Below are positions 40,136 to 52,100 of a stretch of DNA of 64,000 nt, one piece after another. Made by a program: the position numbers and the translations under genes. Position 1 is the first letter of the stretch; every line of letters begins with the position of its first letter. The stretch is from Streptomyces collinus Tu 365. GTDB taxonomy: Bacteria; Actinomycetota; Actinomycetes; Streptomycetales; Streptomycetaceae. The stretch lies in the NCBI RefSeq assembly GCF_000444875.1, contig NC_021985.1:7770170-7834169 (forward strand), written 5' to 3'. A model generated the notes under the pieces. It was not told the DNA's origin, did not search any database, and saw only the letters and a list, made by a program, of their open reading frames with translations.

Positions 40136-43100
40136 ACCACGGCGGCCGCCTCGCCGAACTCACACCGGCACCGGCTCCGGTGCCGGTGCCGGTGCAGGCG
40201 CCGGTCGTGGTGGCCACACCGGATGCCGCCCCGAGCGGCGAGCGTCCCGCGCCGCCCTCCGCGGACGCCCCGGAACCCGTCGCGATCATCGGCGTCGCGG
40301 CCCGGTTCGCCGAATCCGACACCCTCGACGAGTTCTGGGCGAACCTGCGAGCCGGCCGTGACCTGATCACCGAGATTCCGGCGGACCGCTGGGACTGGCG
40401 CGACTACGACGAGGCCACCCCGGCGGACCGCGCCGCCGAGTACAGCCGGTGGGGCAGCTTTCTGCGCGGTATCGACCGGTTCGACCCGCTCTTCTTCGGC
40501 ATCTCCCCCCGAGAGGCGGAGATCATCGACCCTCAGGAGCGGCTGTTCCTGCAGACCGCCTGGCACGCCATGGAGGACGCCGGCCTCACCCGGGCCGACC
40601 TGCGCGCCCGCCGCGTCGGTGTGTACGCCGGCGCCATGTACGGCCTGTACCAGCTCCACGAGGCCGCCGACGGCCGAATCGGCGCGTCGTCGCACGCGTC
40701 CATCGCCAACCGGGTCTCGTACACCCTGGGCGTGACCGGCCCCAGCCTGGGTGTGGACACCATGTGCTCCTCGTCGCTGACGGCCATCCACCTCGCCGTG
40801 CGCGACCTGCGGTCCGGCGAGGCCGAAATGGCCCTCGCCGGGGGTGTCAACCTGCACGTCCACCCGTACAAGTACCAGTTCCTCGGCCAGGGCACCTTCA
40901 CCTCCAGCGACGGCCGTTGCCGCAGCTTCGGCGCGGACGGCGACGGCTACGTGCCCGGCGAGGGCGTCGGCGCGGTGCTGCTCAAGCCCCTGTCGGCCGC
41001 CGTCCGCGACGGCGACCACATCCACGGCGTCATCCTGGGCAGCTCCGTCAACCACGGCGGCAGGACCAACGGCTTCACCGTGCCCAACCCGGTCGCCCAG
41101 AGCGACCTCGTCGAGCGTGCCCTGGCCGAGGCCGGGTGCTCCGCCGCCGCACTCGGCTACCTGGAGGCACACGGCACCGGCACCGCACTGGGCGACCCGG
41201 TGGAGGTCCGGGCCCTGGCCCGCGCGCTGGGCGCCTCCGGCCTGCCCCGGGGCAGCCTGCCGATCGGCTCGGTGAAATCCAACATAGGCCACCTCGAATC
41301 GGCCTCCGGCATGGCCGGGCTCTGCAAGGTGCTCCTGCAGATGCGGCACGGGGAACTGGTGCCGTCGCTGCATGCCGACCCGGTCAATCCGAACATCGAC
41401 TTCGCCTCCACGCCACTGCGGGTGCAGACCGAGACGGCCCCGTGGCCGCGCCGGGACGGCCTGCCGCGCCGCGCGGGGATCAGTTCGTTCGGCGCGGGCG
41501 GAGCCAACGCCCATCTGGTCGTCGAGGAGTACGTTCCCGGGCCGGCGCCGGCTGCCGCACCGGGCCCCTGGCTCTTCCCGCTCTCCGCCCGCACCCCGGA
41601 GGGCCTGCGCGCGCTGGCCGAGCGGCTGGCCGACGCGGTGGACAACGGCCTCGCCGACCGGCTCGCCGACGTGGCGTACACGCTGCAGCACGGCCGCGAG
41701 GCCTGGGCCGACCGCATGGTGGTGCTCGCCTCCACGGCGGACGAGCTGGCCGGTCGGCTGCGCGCGGGCACCGGAACCGGCGTGTGGACGGGCAGCGTCC
41801 GCGGCCGTGCCGCCTCCCGCGCCGCCGCGCCGGCCGCCGCGGACCCGGCCGGCCTGGCTGCCGCCTGGACCTCCGGCGCGACCGTCGCCTGGCCCGGCAC
41901 CGGGCGACGGCTGCCGTTGCCCGGCTACCCGTTCGAGGAGCTGCGCTGCTGGCTCACCGAGCGGATGTGGGCGCCGTCGCCGGCCGGCCCGGCCACGCAT
42001 CCGCTGCTGGACGAGATCGTGCCGGCCGACAGCGTGGACGGCCTGACCTTCCGCACCGCCTTCGCCCCCGCGCATCCGCTGATAGACGGGCACCGCGTCG
42101 GCGACCTGCGCCTGCTCCCCGCCGCCGCGGTGCTGGAGATGGCCCGGGCCGCCGCCGCGCACGCCGGATACCCCGTGCCGGTCAGGCTGCGCGACGTTCG
42201 GTGGCTACGGCCGCTCGTGGTCACCGGGACCGTGGCCTCCGCCCGCACCCGGCTGCGCCGCGACGGCGCCGGCCTGGCCTTCACACTGCTCGGCGACACC
42301 GGCGACCAACTGGCCCAGGGCCTGGTCGAGGCACGGGCCGACGACGTGCCGGAGCCGGTACCCGTCGAGCGGATCCGGGCCGCCCTGCCGCACCGGCACG
42401 ACGGCGCGGACCTCTACACCGACCTGGCCGGAGCCGGCCTGGTCTACGGCCCGGCGCTGCGTGCCGTCGAGTGGATCGCCTCCGGCACCGACGAGGCGCT
42501 GGCGAGTCTGCGCGTGCCCGCCGAAGCCGCCCGGTTCGCCGACTGCGCACTGCCACCCGCGCTCATCGACGGTGCCCTGCACACGTTCGCGGTGCTGCGC
42601 GATCGCGCCGGCGGCCCGATGGTGCCCTTCGCGCTCGCCGCCGCCGAGGTGGTCGGACCGCTGCCCGAGCATGTGTACGCCCATGTGCGCACCGTCGGCC
42701 CGGACCGGTACGACCTGACCCTGACCGACCCGGACGGCGGCGTTCTCGTCCTGCTGCGCGACCTGTGCCTGCGCCCGGCTCCCGCAGCGGGGACGTCCGA
42801 CGCCGGGCCCGCCGTGACCGCCGTGACCGCCGGGCCCGCCGTGACCGAGCGGCCGGTGGATGACCTGATGTACCTGCCCCGCTGGTCCCCGGTCGCGGCC
42901 GAGCCGTTCACCGTGCCGTCGACCGCGCCCGGCTCGGACACCTGGCTGATCCGTCCGTCCTGCGCCGCGCCCCTCGCCGCCGCCCTCGCCACCCGGCTCG
43001 GCGGTTCCGTCACCGAGATCGAGCCCGAGCACTTCGTCGCACCGGCCGGGCGTCCCGGCCACGTGATCGTGCTGTCCGGCCCGGCGCAGGGGCGCACCGA

Positions 43101-46100
43101 CGACCCCGCCGCCCTCGACCTCGCGCAGGAGCGCGGCGTCCTGGCCCTCTTCCGCGCAGCGAAGGCGCTGCAACGGTCCGGCGCACCCGTACGGCTGACG
43201 GTGGTCACCGAGGACGCGCTGAGTACCGGCACCGAACCGGTCCGCAACCCGTACGCGGCGAGCCTGCACGGACTGGCTCTGTCCCTGGCCCAGGAGCAGC
43301 CGCGCTGGCGGGTGGCCGTGGTCGACCGCTCCTCGGCCGACCCGATCTCCCCGGACGTCCTCGACGTGCCGGCCGGTGGCCCGTACGCCCTGCGCGCCGG
43401 CGTCCTGCACCGGCGGAGCCTGGTCCCCGCCGCCCCCACGACGACGCGCGAGGCGATACGCCACGGCGGTGTCTACCTGATTCTCGGCGGTGCCGGAGGA
43501 CTCGGCCTGGAGCTCACCGAATGGCTGGTGCGCGGCTACCGGGCCAAGGTCGTGCTGGTGGGGCGCAGTGAACTCGACGCCGGCCGGCGCGACCGGCTGC
43601 GCCGCCTCGACCCGGCCGGCGCCCTCGTCTCGTACCGGCGGGCCGACGCCACCGACCCCGCGGCGCTGGCCGAGGTGGTCACGGCGGTCCGTGCCGAGCA
43701 CGGGACGCTGCACGGGGTCGTGCACGCCACCATCGTGCTGCGCGACCAGACCGTCGCCACGATGACCGAGGACACCTTCCGGGCCGTGCTCGACGCCAAG
43801 ACCCGCACGTCGGTGGCACTGCACCGCGCCCTGGTCGCCGCCGACGGGCTCGACTTCGTCCTGTTCTTCTCCTCGGCGGTGGCCCTGTCGGGCAGCGCCG
43901 GGCAGGCCAACTACGCCGCCGGATCGACGTTCGAGGACGCGTTCGCACACCATCTCGACGACGTGCTGGCCGCCCGCTCGGCCGTCGTCAACTGGGGCTA
44001 CTGGGGCACCGTCGGCATCGTCGCCGACGACCGGCACCGCGAGCGCCTGGCCCGGACCGGGATCCACTCGATCACCCCGGCCGAGGGCATGGCAGCCGTG
44101 CACGACGTGCTGGGCCGCACCGATCGGCAGGTCGTCGTGATCAAGGCGACCGCCGAGGTGCTCGCCGCCGCCGGAGTCGAACGGCCCGCCGGTGAACGGT
44201 CCGACGACGAGCTGGCCCCCTCGGCGGCGGCGCTGCCGCCGGTCGCCCGGCTGTTGACCGAGACCGACCAGGCGCGTCTGGACGAGGTCGTGCTCGGCTG
44301 GCTGTGGGAACTGTTCCGGGGCGAAGGGGTGTTCCGGACGGTCGGCGAACGGTGGAGCGCCGACGAGCTGCGGCGGCGGCTGCGGATCGCCGACGGGCAG
44401 TCCCGCCTCTTCGCCGAACTGCTGCGCGTGCTCACCGTCGCCGGTTTCCTGCGCGACGACGGCAGCGCGCTGATCGCCACGGACCGCCGGGCTCCCACCG
44501 ACCCGGAGAACGAACTGGTCGTGCTCTGCGAGGGGCAACCCGCGCTGAACCGCATCGACCGGCTGCTGAGGCCCTGCATGCACCAGCTGTTCGGGGTGCT
44601 CCGCGGCACCGTCCGCGCGACCGAGGTGATGTTCCCCGGCGGATCCACGGAGCTGGTGGAGGGCGCCTACCGGGGCAGCCCGGTGGTCGACCGCGCCAAC
44701 GAACTCGTGGTCGCCGCCGTGCTGGACCGGGTGGGCCGGCTCGGCGGACCGGTGACGGTCGTCGAGGTCGGCGCCGGAACCGGCGGCACCACCGCGAGCC
44801 TGCTGCCCGCGCTGGCCGCCACCGGCGTGGAACTGACGTACGTCTACACCGACATCTCGCCCGCCTTCCTGCAGCACGGCCGACAGCGGTTCGCCGAGCG
44901 CTACCCGATGGTGCGCTTCCAGCAGCTCGACATCTCCGGCGACCCCCTCGCGCAGGGCTTCCCGCCCGGCGGCGCGGACGTCGTGGTCGCGGCGAACGTC
45001 CTGCACGCCACCCCGGACCTGCCGCACACCCTGCGCGCGGTCGCGCTGCTGCTCAAATCCGGTGGGCACCTGGTGCTCAACGAGGCCACCAGCAACGTCG
45101 TCACCGCCACGCTCACCTTCGGTCTGCTCGACGGCTGGTGGCTGCACCGCGACACCGGCCTGCGTCTGCCCGGTTCGCCGCTGCTGTCCGGACGCGGCTG
45201 GCGCGCCGCGCTCGACCTGGCCGGATTCACCCGCAGCCGGGCTCTGCCCGCCGACGAGGGGCTCACGCAGCACGTCGTCGTCGCGGAGAGCGGGCCGGCC
45301 GGGCCGGCTGCCGTCACCGCACCCACGGCGCAGCCGGCGCCGCCACCAGCGGCCGAACCGGCGCCCGAGCCGCGTACCGGCGGCGGGGGCCGGCTCGTCG
45401 AAGCCGCCCGCGACTACGTCAAGGACGCGTTCGTGCAGGTACTCGAGGTGCCCCGGGACCGGCTGTGGCTGGACGAGACGTACGAGAACTTCGGGGTCGA
45501 CTCGCTCACCGTGCCCCGCATCGCCGACCTGCTCGCCGAGCGCATGGGCGACCTGCCGCCCACTCTGCTGTTCGAACACCCCACCATCCGCGAGGTCGCC
45601 GACCACCTGGTCGAGCGGTATCCGGACCGGGTGCGGGCCCTGCTGCCCGACCAGCCCCGGCCCGCGCCGGCCCAGGCCACCGAGCCCGCGCCGGCCCAGG
45701 CCACCGAGCCCGCGCCGGCCCAGGTCACCGAGCCCGCGCCGGCCCAGGTCACCGAGCCCGCCGGACGGCCGGCAAAGACGGCACCGGCCGCGGACACCCG
45801 GATCGCCGTCATCGGCGTGGCCGGCCGCTACCCGCTCGCCGACGACGTCGACGCGTTCTGGACCAATCTGCGAACCGGGCTGGACTGCATCCGCGAGGTG
45901 CCGGCCGAGCGCTGGGATCCGCGGACGGAGCCCGGGGCGAACGGCACACCGGTCAGCCGGTGGGGCGGCTTCCTCGACCGCATCGACGAGTTCGACCCGC
46001 GGTTCTTCCAGATGTCGATGCACGAAGCCGAGCTGACGGACCCGCAGGAGCGGCTGTTCCTGCAGACCGCCTGGCACACCCTCGAGGACGCCGGCTACCC

Positions 46101-49100
46101 CCGGACCCGGCTCCGGGGCAGCCGCGTCGGCGTCTACGTCGGCGTCATGTACGGCCACTACCAGCTCTTCGAGGACGAGCGCGGCCTGGCCGGCGGGATG
46201 GGCTACGCGTCGATCGCCAACCGGGTCTCGTACGCGCTCGACCTGCACGGCCCGAGCCTGGCGGTCGACACCATGTGCTCGTCGTCGCTGACCGCCATCC
46301 ACCTGGCCTGCGAGGCGCTGGCCGCCGGAGGCGTGGACTACGCGCTCGCAGGCGGCGTCAACCTCACCCCGCACCCACGCAAGTACCGGCAGCTCGCGGC
46401 CGGCGGGTTCACCGGCGAGAGCGGCCGGTGCCGCAGCTTCGCGGCCGGCGGCGACGGCATGGTCCCCGGCGAGGGGGTCGGCGCGGTCCTGCTCAAGCCG
46501 CTGGCCGCGGCCGAGCGCGACGGCGACCGCATCCTCGGCGTGATCCTCGGCAGCGCGGTCAACCACGGCGGCAAGACCGGCGGGTACGCGGTGCCCAGTC
46601 CCGGCGCCCAGAGCGAGGTCGTCACGAGCGCGCTGCGGGCCGCCGGCGTCGAACCGGCCGACGTGTCGTACGTGGAGGCGCACGGCACCGGTACGGCGCT
46701 GGGCGACCCGGCCGAGGTCGCCGGACTGGCCCGGGCGTTCGGCGACCGCCCGGCCGGCTCGATCGCCATCGGCTCCGTCAAGTCGTCCATCGGGCACCTG
46801 GAGTCGGCGGCGGGCATCGCCGCCCTGACCAAGGTGCTGTTGCAGATGCGCGCCGGGGAGCTGACGCCGTCACTGCACGCCGAGCAGCTGAACCCGGCCG
46901 TCGACTGGGCGAACGTCCCGTTCCGCGTCCAGCGGGAGGCGGCGCCGTGGACGGGCCCGCGACCGTTGCGCGCCGGCGTCAGCGCCTTCGGCGCCGGTGG
47001 CTCCAACGCCCATCTGGTCGTCGAGCAGTACCGGGCCGAGCCACGGCCCGGCGTCGTGCCGATGCCGGCCGTGTTCCCGTTCTCGGGGCGCGACGCGCAG
47101 GCGCTGCGCCGCATCGTCGAGCGGATGCTCAGCCGCCTGCGGGAGCTGGGCGCGACCGGCCTGCGCGGTGAGCCGGGCGCGACCGGCCTGGCGGAGATCG
47201 CCGCGGCCGCCGGGCTGCCGGTCGGCGCCGTCGACGAGCCGCTCGACGAGCTCGGCCTGGACCCGGCCACGATCATGCGGCTGGCAGGGCGGGAGACCGC
47301 CCTGCACCAAGGCGCCGTGCACAGCGGATCGACGCTGCGACAGCTCGCCGCGGCCCCGCCGGACGCGGCGGACATCGACCTCGGCCGCCTGTCCTACACG
47401 CTGCAGATCGGGCGGGAGGCGATGGCACACCGGCTCGCCGTGGTCGCCCACCGGACGGACGAGCTGATCGAGCAGCTCGACGCCTTCCTCGCCGGGCGGC
47501 CCGCGGGCTGGACCGGCGTGGTGACCACGGAGCCGGGCGACCCGGTCGCGCCGAGCGCGGATCCGCGCGACAACGCCCGCCGCTGGGTGCAGGGCGAGGT
47601 GATCGACTGGGCGGGCACGGCCGGCAGCGCGCCGGAACCGCTGCCACTGCCCGGCTACCCGTTCGAGCCGGTCCGCTGCTGGATCCGTTCCGCGGCCCCG
47701 CGGGCCGCCACGCCGACGCCCACCCGGCCGGCCGGCTCCTCCGGCCCCGCGCTGACCACCGTGCTGCGGCTGGTCAGCGGGGTCACCGGCTACCCGATGA
47801 CGGAGCTGGACCCGGCCGCCTCGTTCCACGACCACGGCCTGGACTCGCTGGCGCTGCTGAGGCTGGCCGGTGACGTCTCCGCGGCGTTCGACCTACCGGT
47901 CGGCCCGGACCAGCTGCTGGCCACGCCGACGGCCGCGGCCCTGGCCGACTGGCTCGCCCGCGAACACCCGCAGGGCGCGCCCGCGCGACCCGCGGAGCCG
48001 GAACCGGACGACCCGGTGGTGATCGTCGGCATGGCCGGGACGCTGCCCGGCTCCGCCGACCTGGACGAGTTCTGGGCCGCCCTGGAACGCGGTGGCGACC
48101 TGTTCACCGAGGTACCGGCCGACCGGTGGGACGCACGGGAGCATCACGGCGACCCGGCCGCGCACCCGGAACGCACCCGGGTGACCCGGGCCGGCTTCAT
48201 CGGCGGCATCGACCGGTTCGACCCGCTGTTCTTCGGTATCTCCCCGCGCGAAGCCCGCTGGATGGACCCGCGCCAGCGGCTGCTGATGCGTACGGTGTGG
48301 GCCGCGCTGGAGGACGCGGGTATGGACCCGGGTGCTCTGGCCGGCAGCGACACCGGGCTCTTCGTCGGCGTCGGCTCCGGCGAGTACGCCGAACTCGTCC
48401 AGCGCTCCGGCGCCGCCACCGACGCCTACTCGTCGACCGGCCTGGCCCCGTCGATGCTGGCCAACCGCATCTCGTACCAGCTCGACCTGCACGGTCCCAG
48501 CGAACCCGTGGACACCGCCTGCTCCAGCTCGCTCGTCGCGCTGCACCGGGCGGCGGAGGCGCTGCGCCTCGGACGGTGCGGCACGGTCATCGTCGGCGGC
48601 GTCAGCCTGATGCTGTCCCCGGTCACCTTCGCCTCACTGGAACGGGCGGGGATGCTCAGCGAGGACGGCGTGGGCCGGGCCTTCGACGCCGACGCGTCCG
48701 GTTACGTACGCGGCGAGGGGGTCGGCGCCGTCGTCCTCAAGCGGCTCAGCCGGGCGCGCGCCGACGGCAACCCGATCCTGGCCGTACTGCGCGGCACCGC
48801 GGTCAACCACGGCGGCCGAGCCAATTCGCTGACCGCGCCGAGCCCGCGCGCACAGGCAGACGTGATCCGGCGGGCGCACCGGGAGGCGGCGGTCGACCCG
48901 GCGACGATCGGCTACCTGGAGACGCACGGCACCGGCACGGTCATCGGTGACCCCGCCGAGACCAACGGGCTGCGCGAGGCGTTCGCCGACCTCTACCAGG
49001 ACTGGGGACACGACGCGCCGGCCCGGCCGCACTGCGCGCTCGGCGCGCTGAAGAACACCATCGGCCATCTCGAACCAGCCGCCGGCATCGCCGCGGTGCT

Positions 49101-52100
49101 GCGCGTGCTGCTGTCGATGCGGCACGGCCGGATCACCGGCGACCCGCACGGGCCGCGGCCGAACCCGCATCTGGGCCTGGAGGGCACCCCGTTCGAACTC
49201 GCGACCGGGCCGCGGGAGTGGGCGCCGCCCGCGCCCGGGGTGCCACGCAGGGCCGGGGTGAGCGCCTTCGGGTACGGCGGAGCCAACGCGCACGTCGTAC
49301 TCGAGGAGTACCCGGCCGAGGAGCCGGTTCCGGCGCCGGGACCGGTCGTGTTCGTCCTGTCCGCCCGGGACCCCGAACGGCTGCGGGCGTACGCGCGGTC
49401 CTTCGCCGACCGGCCGGACCGCTGGGCGCACGACCTGGCGAGCACCGCGTACACGTTGCAGGTCGGGCGCGGGGCGTACCCCGAGCGGCTGGCGTTCGTC
49501 ACCGACTCCGCCGAGCACGCCGTCGCGACGCTACGGCGTTTCCTCGCCGGTGACACCGCGGGCATCCACACCGGTCGGGTCGAGCGGGACGCGGACCGCA
49601 CGCCCTGCGACGGCCGCGGTGACGACGAGACGGCGGCCGCCTGGACCCGGGGCGCACAGGTGGACTGGCATCGCCGCTGGGCCGCCCCGCCCCGCCGGCG
49701 GTCGCTGCCGACCTACCCGTTCGCGCAGGAACGGCACTGGTTCACCGATGGCACGACTGCCCGTCCGGTCAGCTGCTTCACGGCGACCTGGCAGGACGAG
49801 CCGGTCCCGGCGGCCGGCGAGCACCCGGGCCGGGTACTGGTCCTGGGCGATCTGCCGGTGCCCGGCGCCGTGCACGTGCGCGCCGGCACGGAGTACCGCG
49901 ACGAGGGCCCGGTGATCACCATCCGGCCCGGCGAGCAGGACGACTACGCGCGGCTGCTCGCCGAGACGCCCGCCCGGATCGTCCACCAGTGGCCGCTGCT
50001 CGCGCCCGGCCGCGACGACCTGGGACTCGAGGCGATGTTCCGGATCGCGAAGGAGCTGACGGCCGGCGCCGCCCGCACCCCGGTCCGGATCCAGGCGCTG
50101 GTGCCGGAGGACGCGCTCGCCGAGGCGTGGGGCGGGTTCGACGCGTCGTTGCGGGCCGCGCTGCCGGGAACGACGTTCGGCGTCGTCCGGGTCGACGGTG
50201 CGGGCGACACCGGCGAGCTGCTCGCCGAGATCGCCGCGCACCGGCTGTCGGGCCCGGCCGTGCGGCTGTCGCCGTCGGGCCGGTCGGTGCGGGTGCTCAG
50301 CGAGATACCCGCCCGTCCGGTGCTGCCCTCACCGCTGCGTGACGGCGGCGTCTATCTGATCACCGGTGGCCTCGGCGGGCTGGGTGTGCTGCTGGCCCGA
50401 ACGCTGCTGTCACGTGGCGCCCGGGTGGCGCTGACCGGTCGCTCGCCGGCCGCCGAACGGGCCGAGCAGCTGGCGGAGCTGCGCGCGCACGGCACCGTCG
50501 CGTACTACCGGGCGGCCGTGGAGGACCGCGACGCGATGACCCGCGTGGTGGCCGAGGTGATCGCCGACCTGGGCGGCCTCGACGGGCTGTTCCACCTGGC
50601 CGGCACCGCGTCGCGCAACCCGCTTCCCGGCAAGGACGTCGACGAGCTGCGGGCGCACCTGCGCGCCCGGATCACCGGAACCAGGGTTCTCGACGAGGTC
50701 ACCCGCGACCTGCCGCTGGACCTGTTCGTGCTCTACTCCTCGCTGGCCGGGCAGCTCGGTGACTACGGCCTGGTGGACTACGCGGTCGGCGCTCGCTACC
50801 TCGACGGGTTCGCGGACTTCCGGGAGCGGGAGCGTCTCGCCGGCCGCCGCCACGGCCGTACCGTGTCGGTGGACTGGCCGATGTGGCGTGCCGGCGGCAT
50901 GCACGTGGACACCGACGACGAGCGCCGCTACCTGGCCGGTACCGGCTTCCGCTACCTGGAGACGGCCGAGGGCGAGCAGGTGCTCGACCTGGTGCTGCGC
51001 CTGGACCGCCCGCAGGTGGCCGTCCTGCCCGGTGACCCGGCCCGGATGCGCGACCTGGTCGCCGGGATGCGTCTGCGCGACGACGGCGTACCGGCCCTCC
51101 CGGCGCCGCCGCCGACCCCCGCGCCGGCCGTCGCCGTCTCCCCGGAACTCCCCACCCAGCTGCGGGAGCTGATCGGCGGGATCCTCGGGATCGCCCCGTC
51201 CGCTCTCGACCCCGACGCCGGCTTCGGCGAGTACGGCCTGGACTCCTTCGGCCTGCAGAACCTGGCCGCGGCACTGGCCGCCCGTTACGACGTGACCGTG
51301 CCGACGACGACGCTGTTCGGCGCCAACACGGTCACCAAGCTCGCCGCGCACCTGGCGGCCGAGCTGCCTCCGGCCCCGGTGGCCAAGCGGACCGAGCCCG
51401 GCCCCGCGTCGTCCGAGCCCGGCCCCGCGTCGTCCGAGTCCGCGCCCGCACCGGTGTCCGTGCCGCACGGCGTGCCCGCGCCCGCACCGGTGTCCGTGCC
51501 GCACGGCGTGCCCGCGCCCGCGAGCGGCTCGTCGTCCGCCGCTCCGGCCGGTCATGAGCCGATCGCCATCATCGGCCTGGCCGGGCGGCTGCCCGGCGCG
51601 GACGACCTCGAACAGTTCTGGCAGCACCTCGCCGACGGCCGGGACCTGATCACCGAGACGCCCGCCGACCGATGGGACTGGCGGGAGGTCGCCCGCCGCT
51701 TCGGCGGCACCGCCCGCTGGGGTGGCTTCCTGACAGGCGTGGACCTCTTCGACCCGCTGTTCTTCCGTATCTCACCGGCCGAGGCGCAGGCCATGGACCC
51801 GCAGCACCGCCTCTTCCTGGAGCACACCTGGGGCGCGCTGGAGGACGCCGGGTGCCGCCCGGACCGGCTCGCGGGCGGCCGGGTGTGCGTCTTCGCCGGG
51901 GTGCAGTTCGCCGACTACGAGTCGATGGTGCTGCGCGGCGAGCACGTCAACGCTCACGCCGGCACCGGTCTGGCCCGCACCATGCTGGCCAACCGCATCT
52001 CGTACCTGCTCGACCTGCGGGGCCCGAGCGAGAGCGTCGACACGGCCTGCTCCAGCTCGCTGGTCGCCCTGCACCGTGCCGTGCGGTCGCTGCGCGCGGG

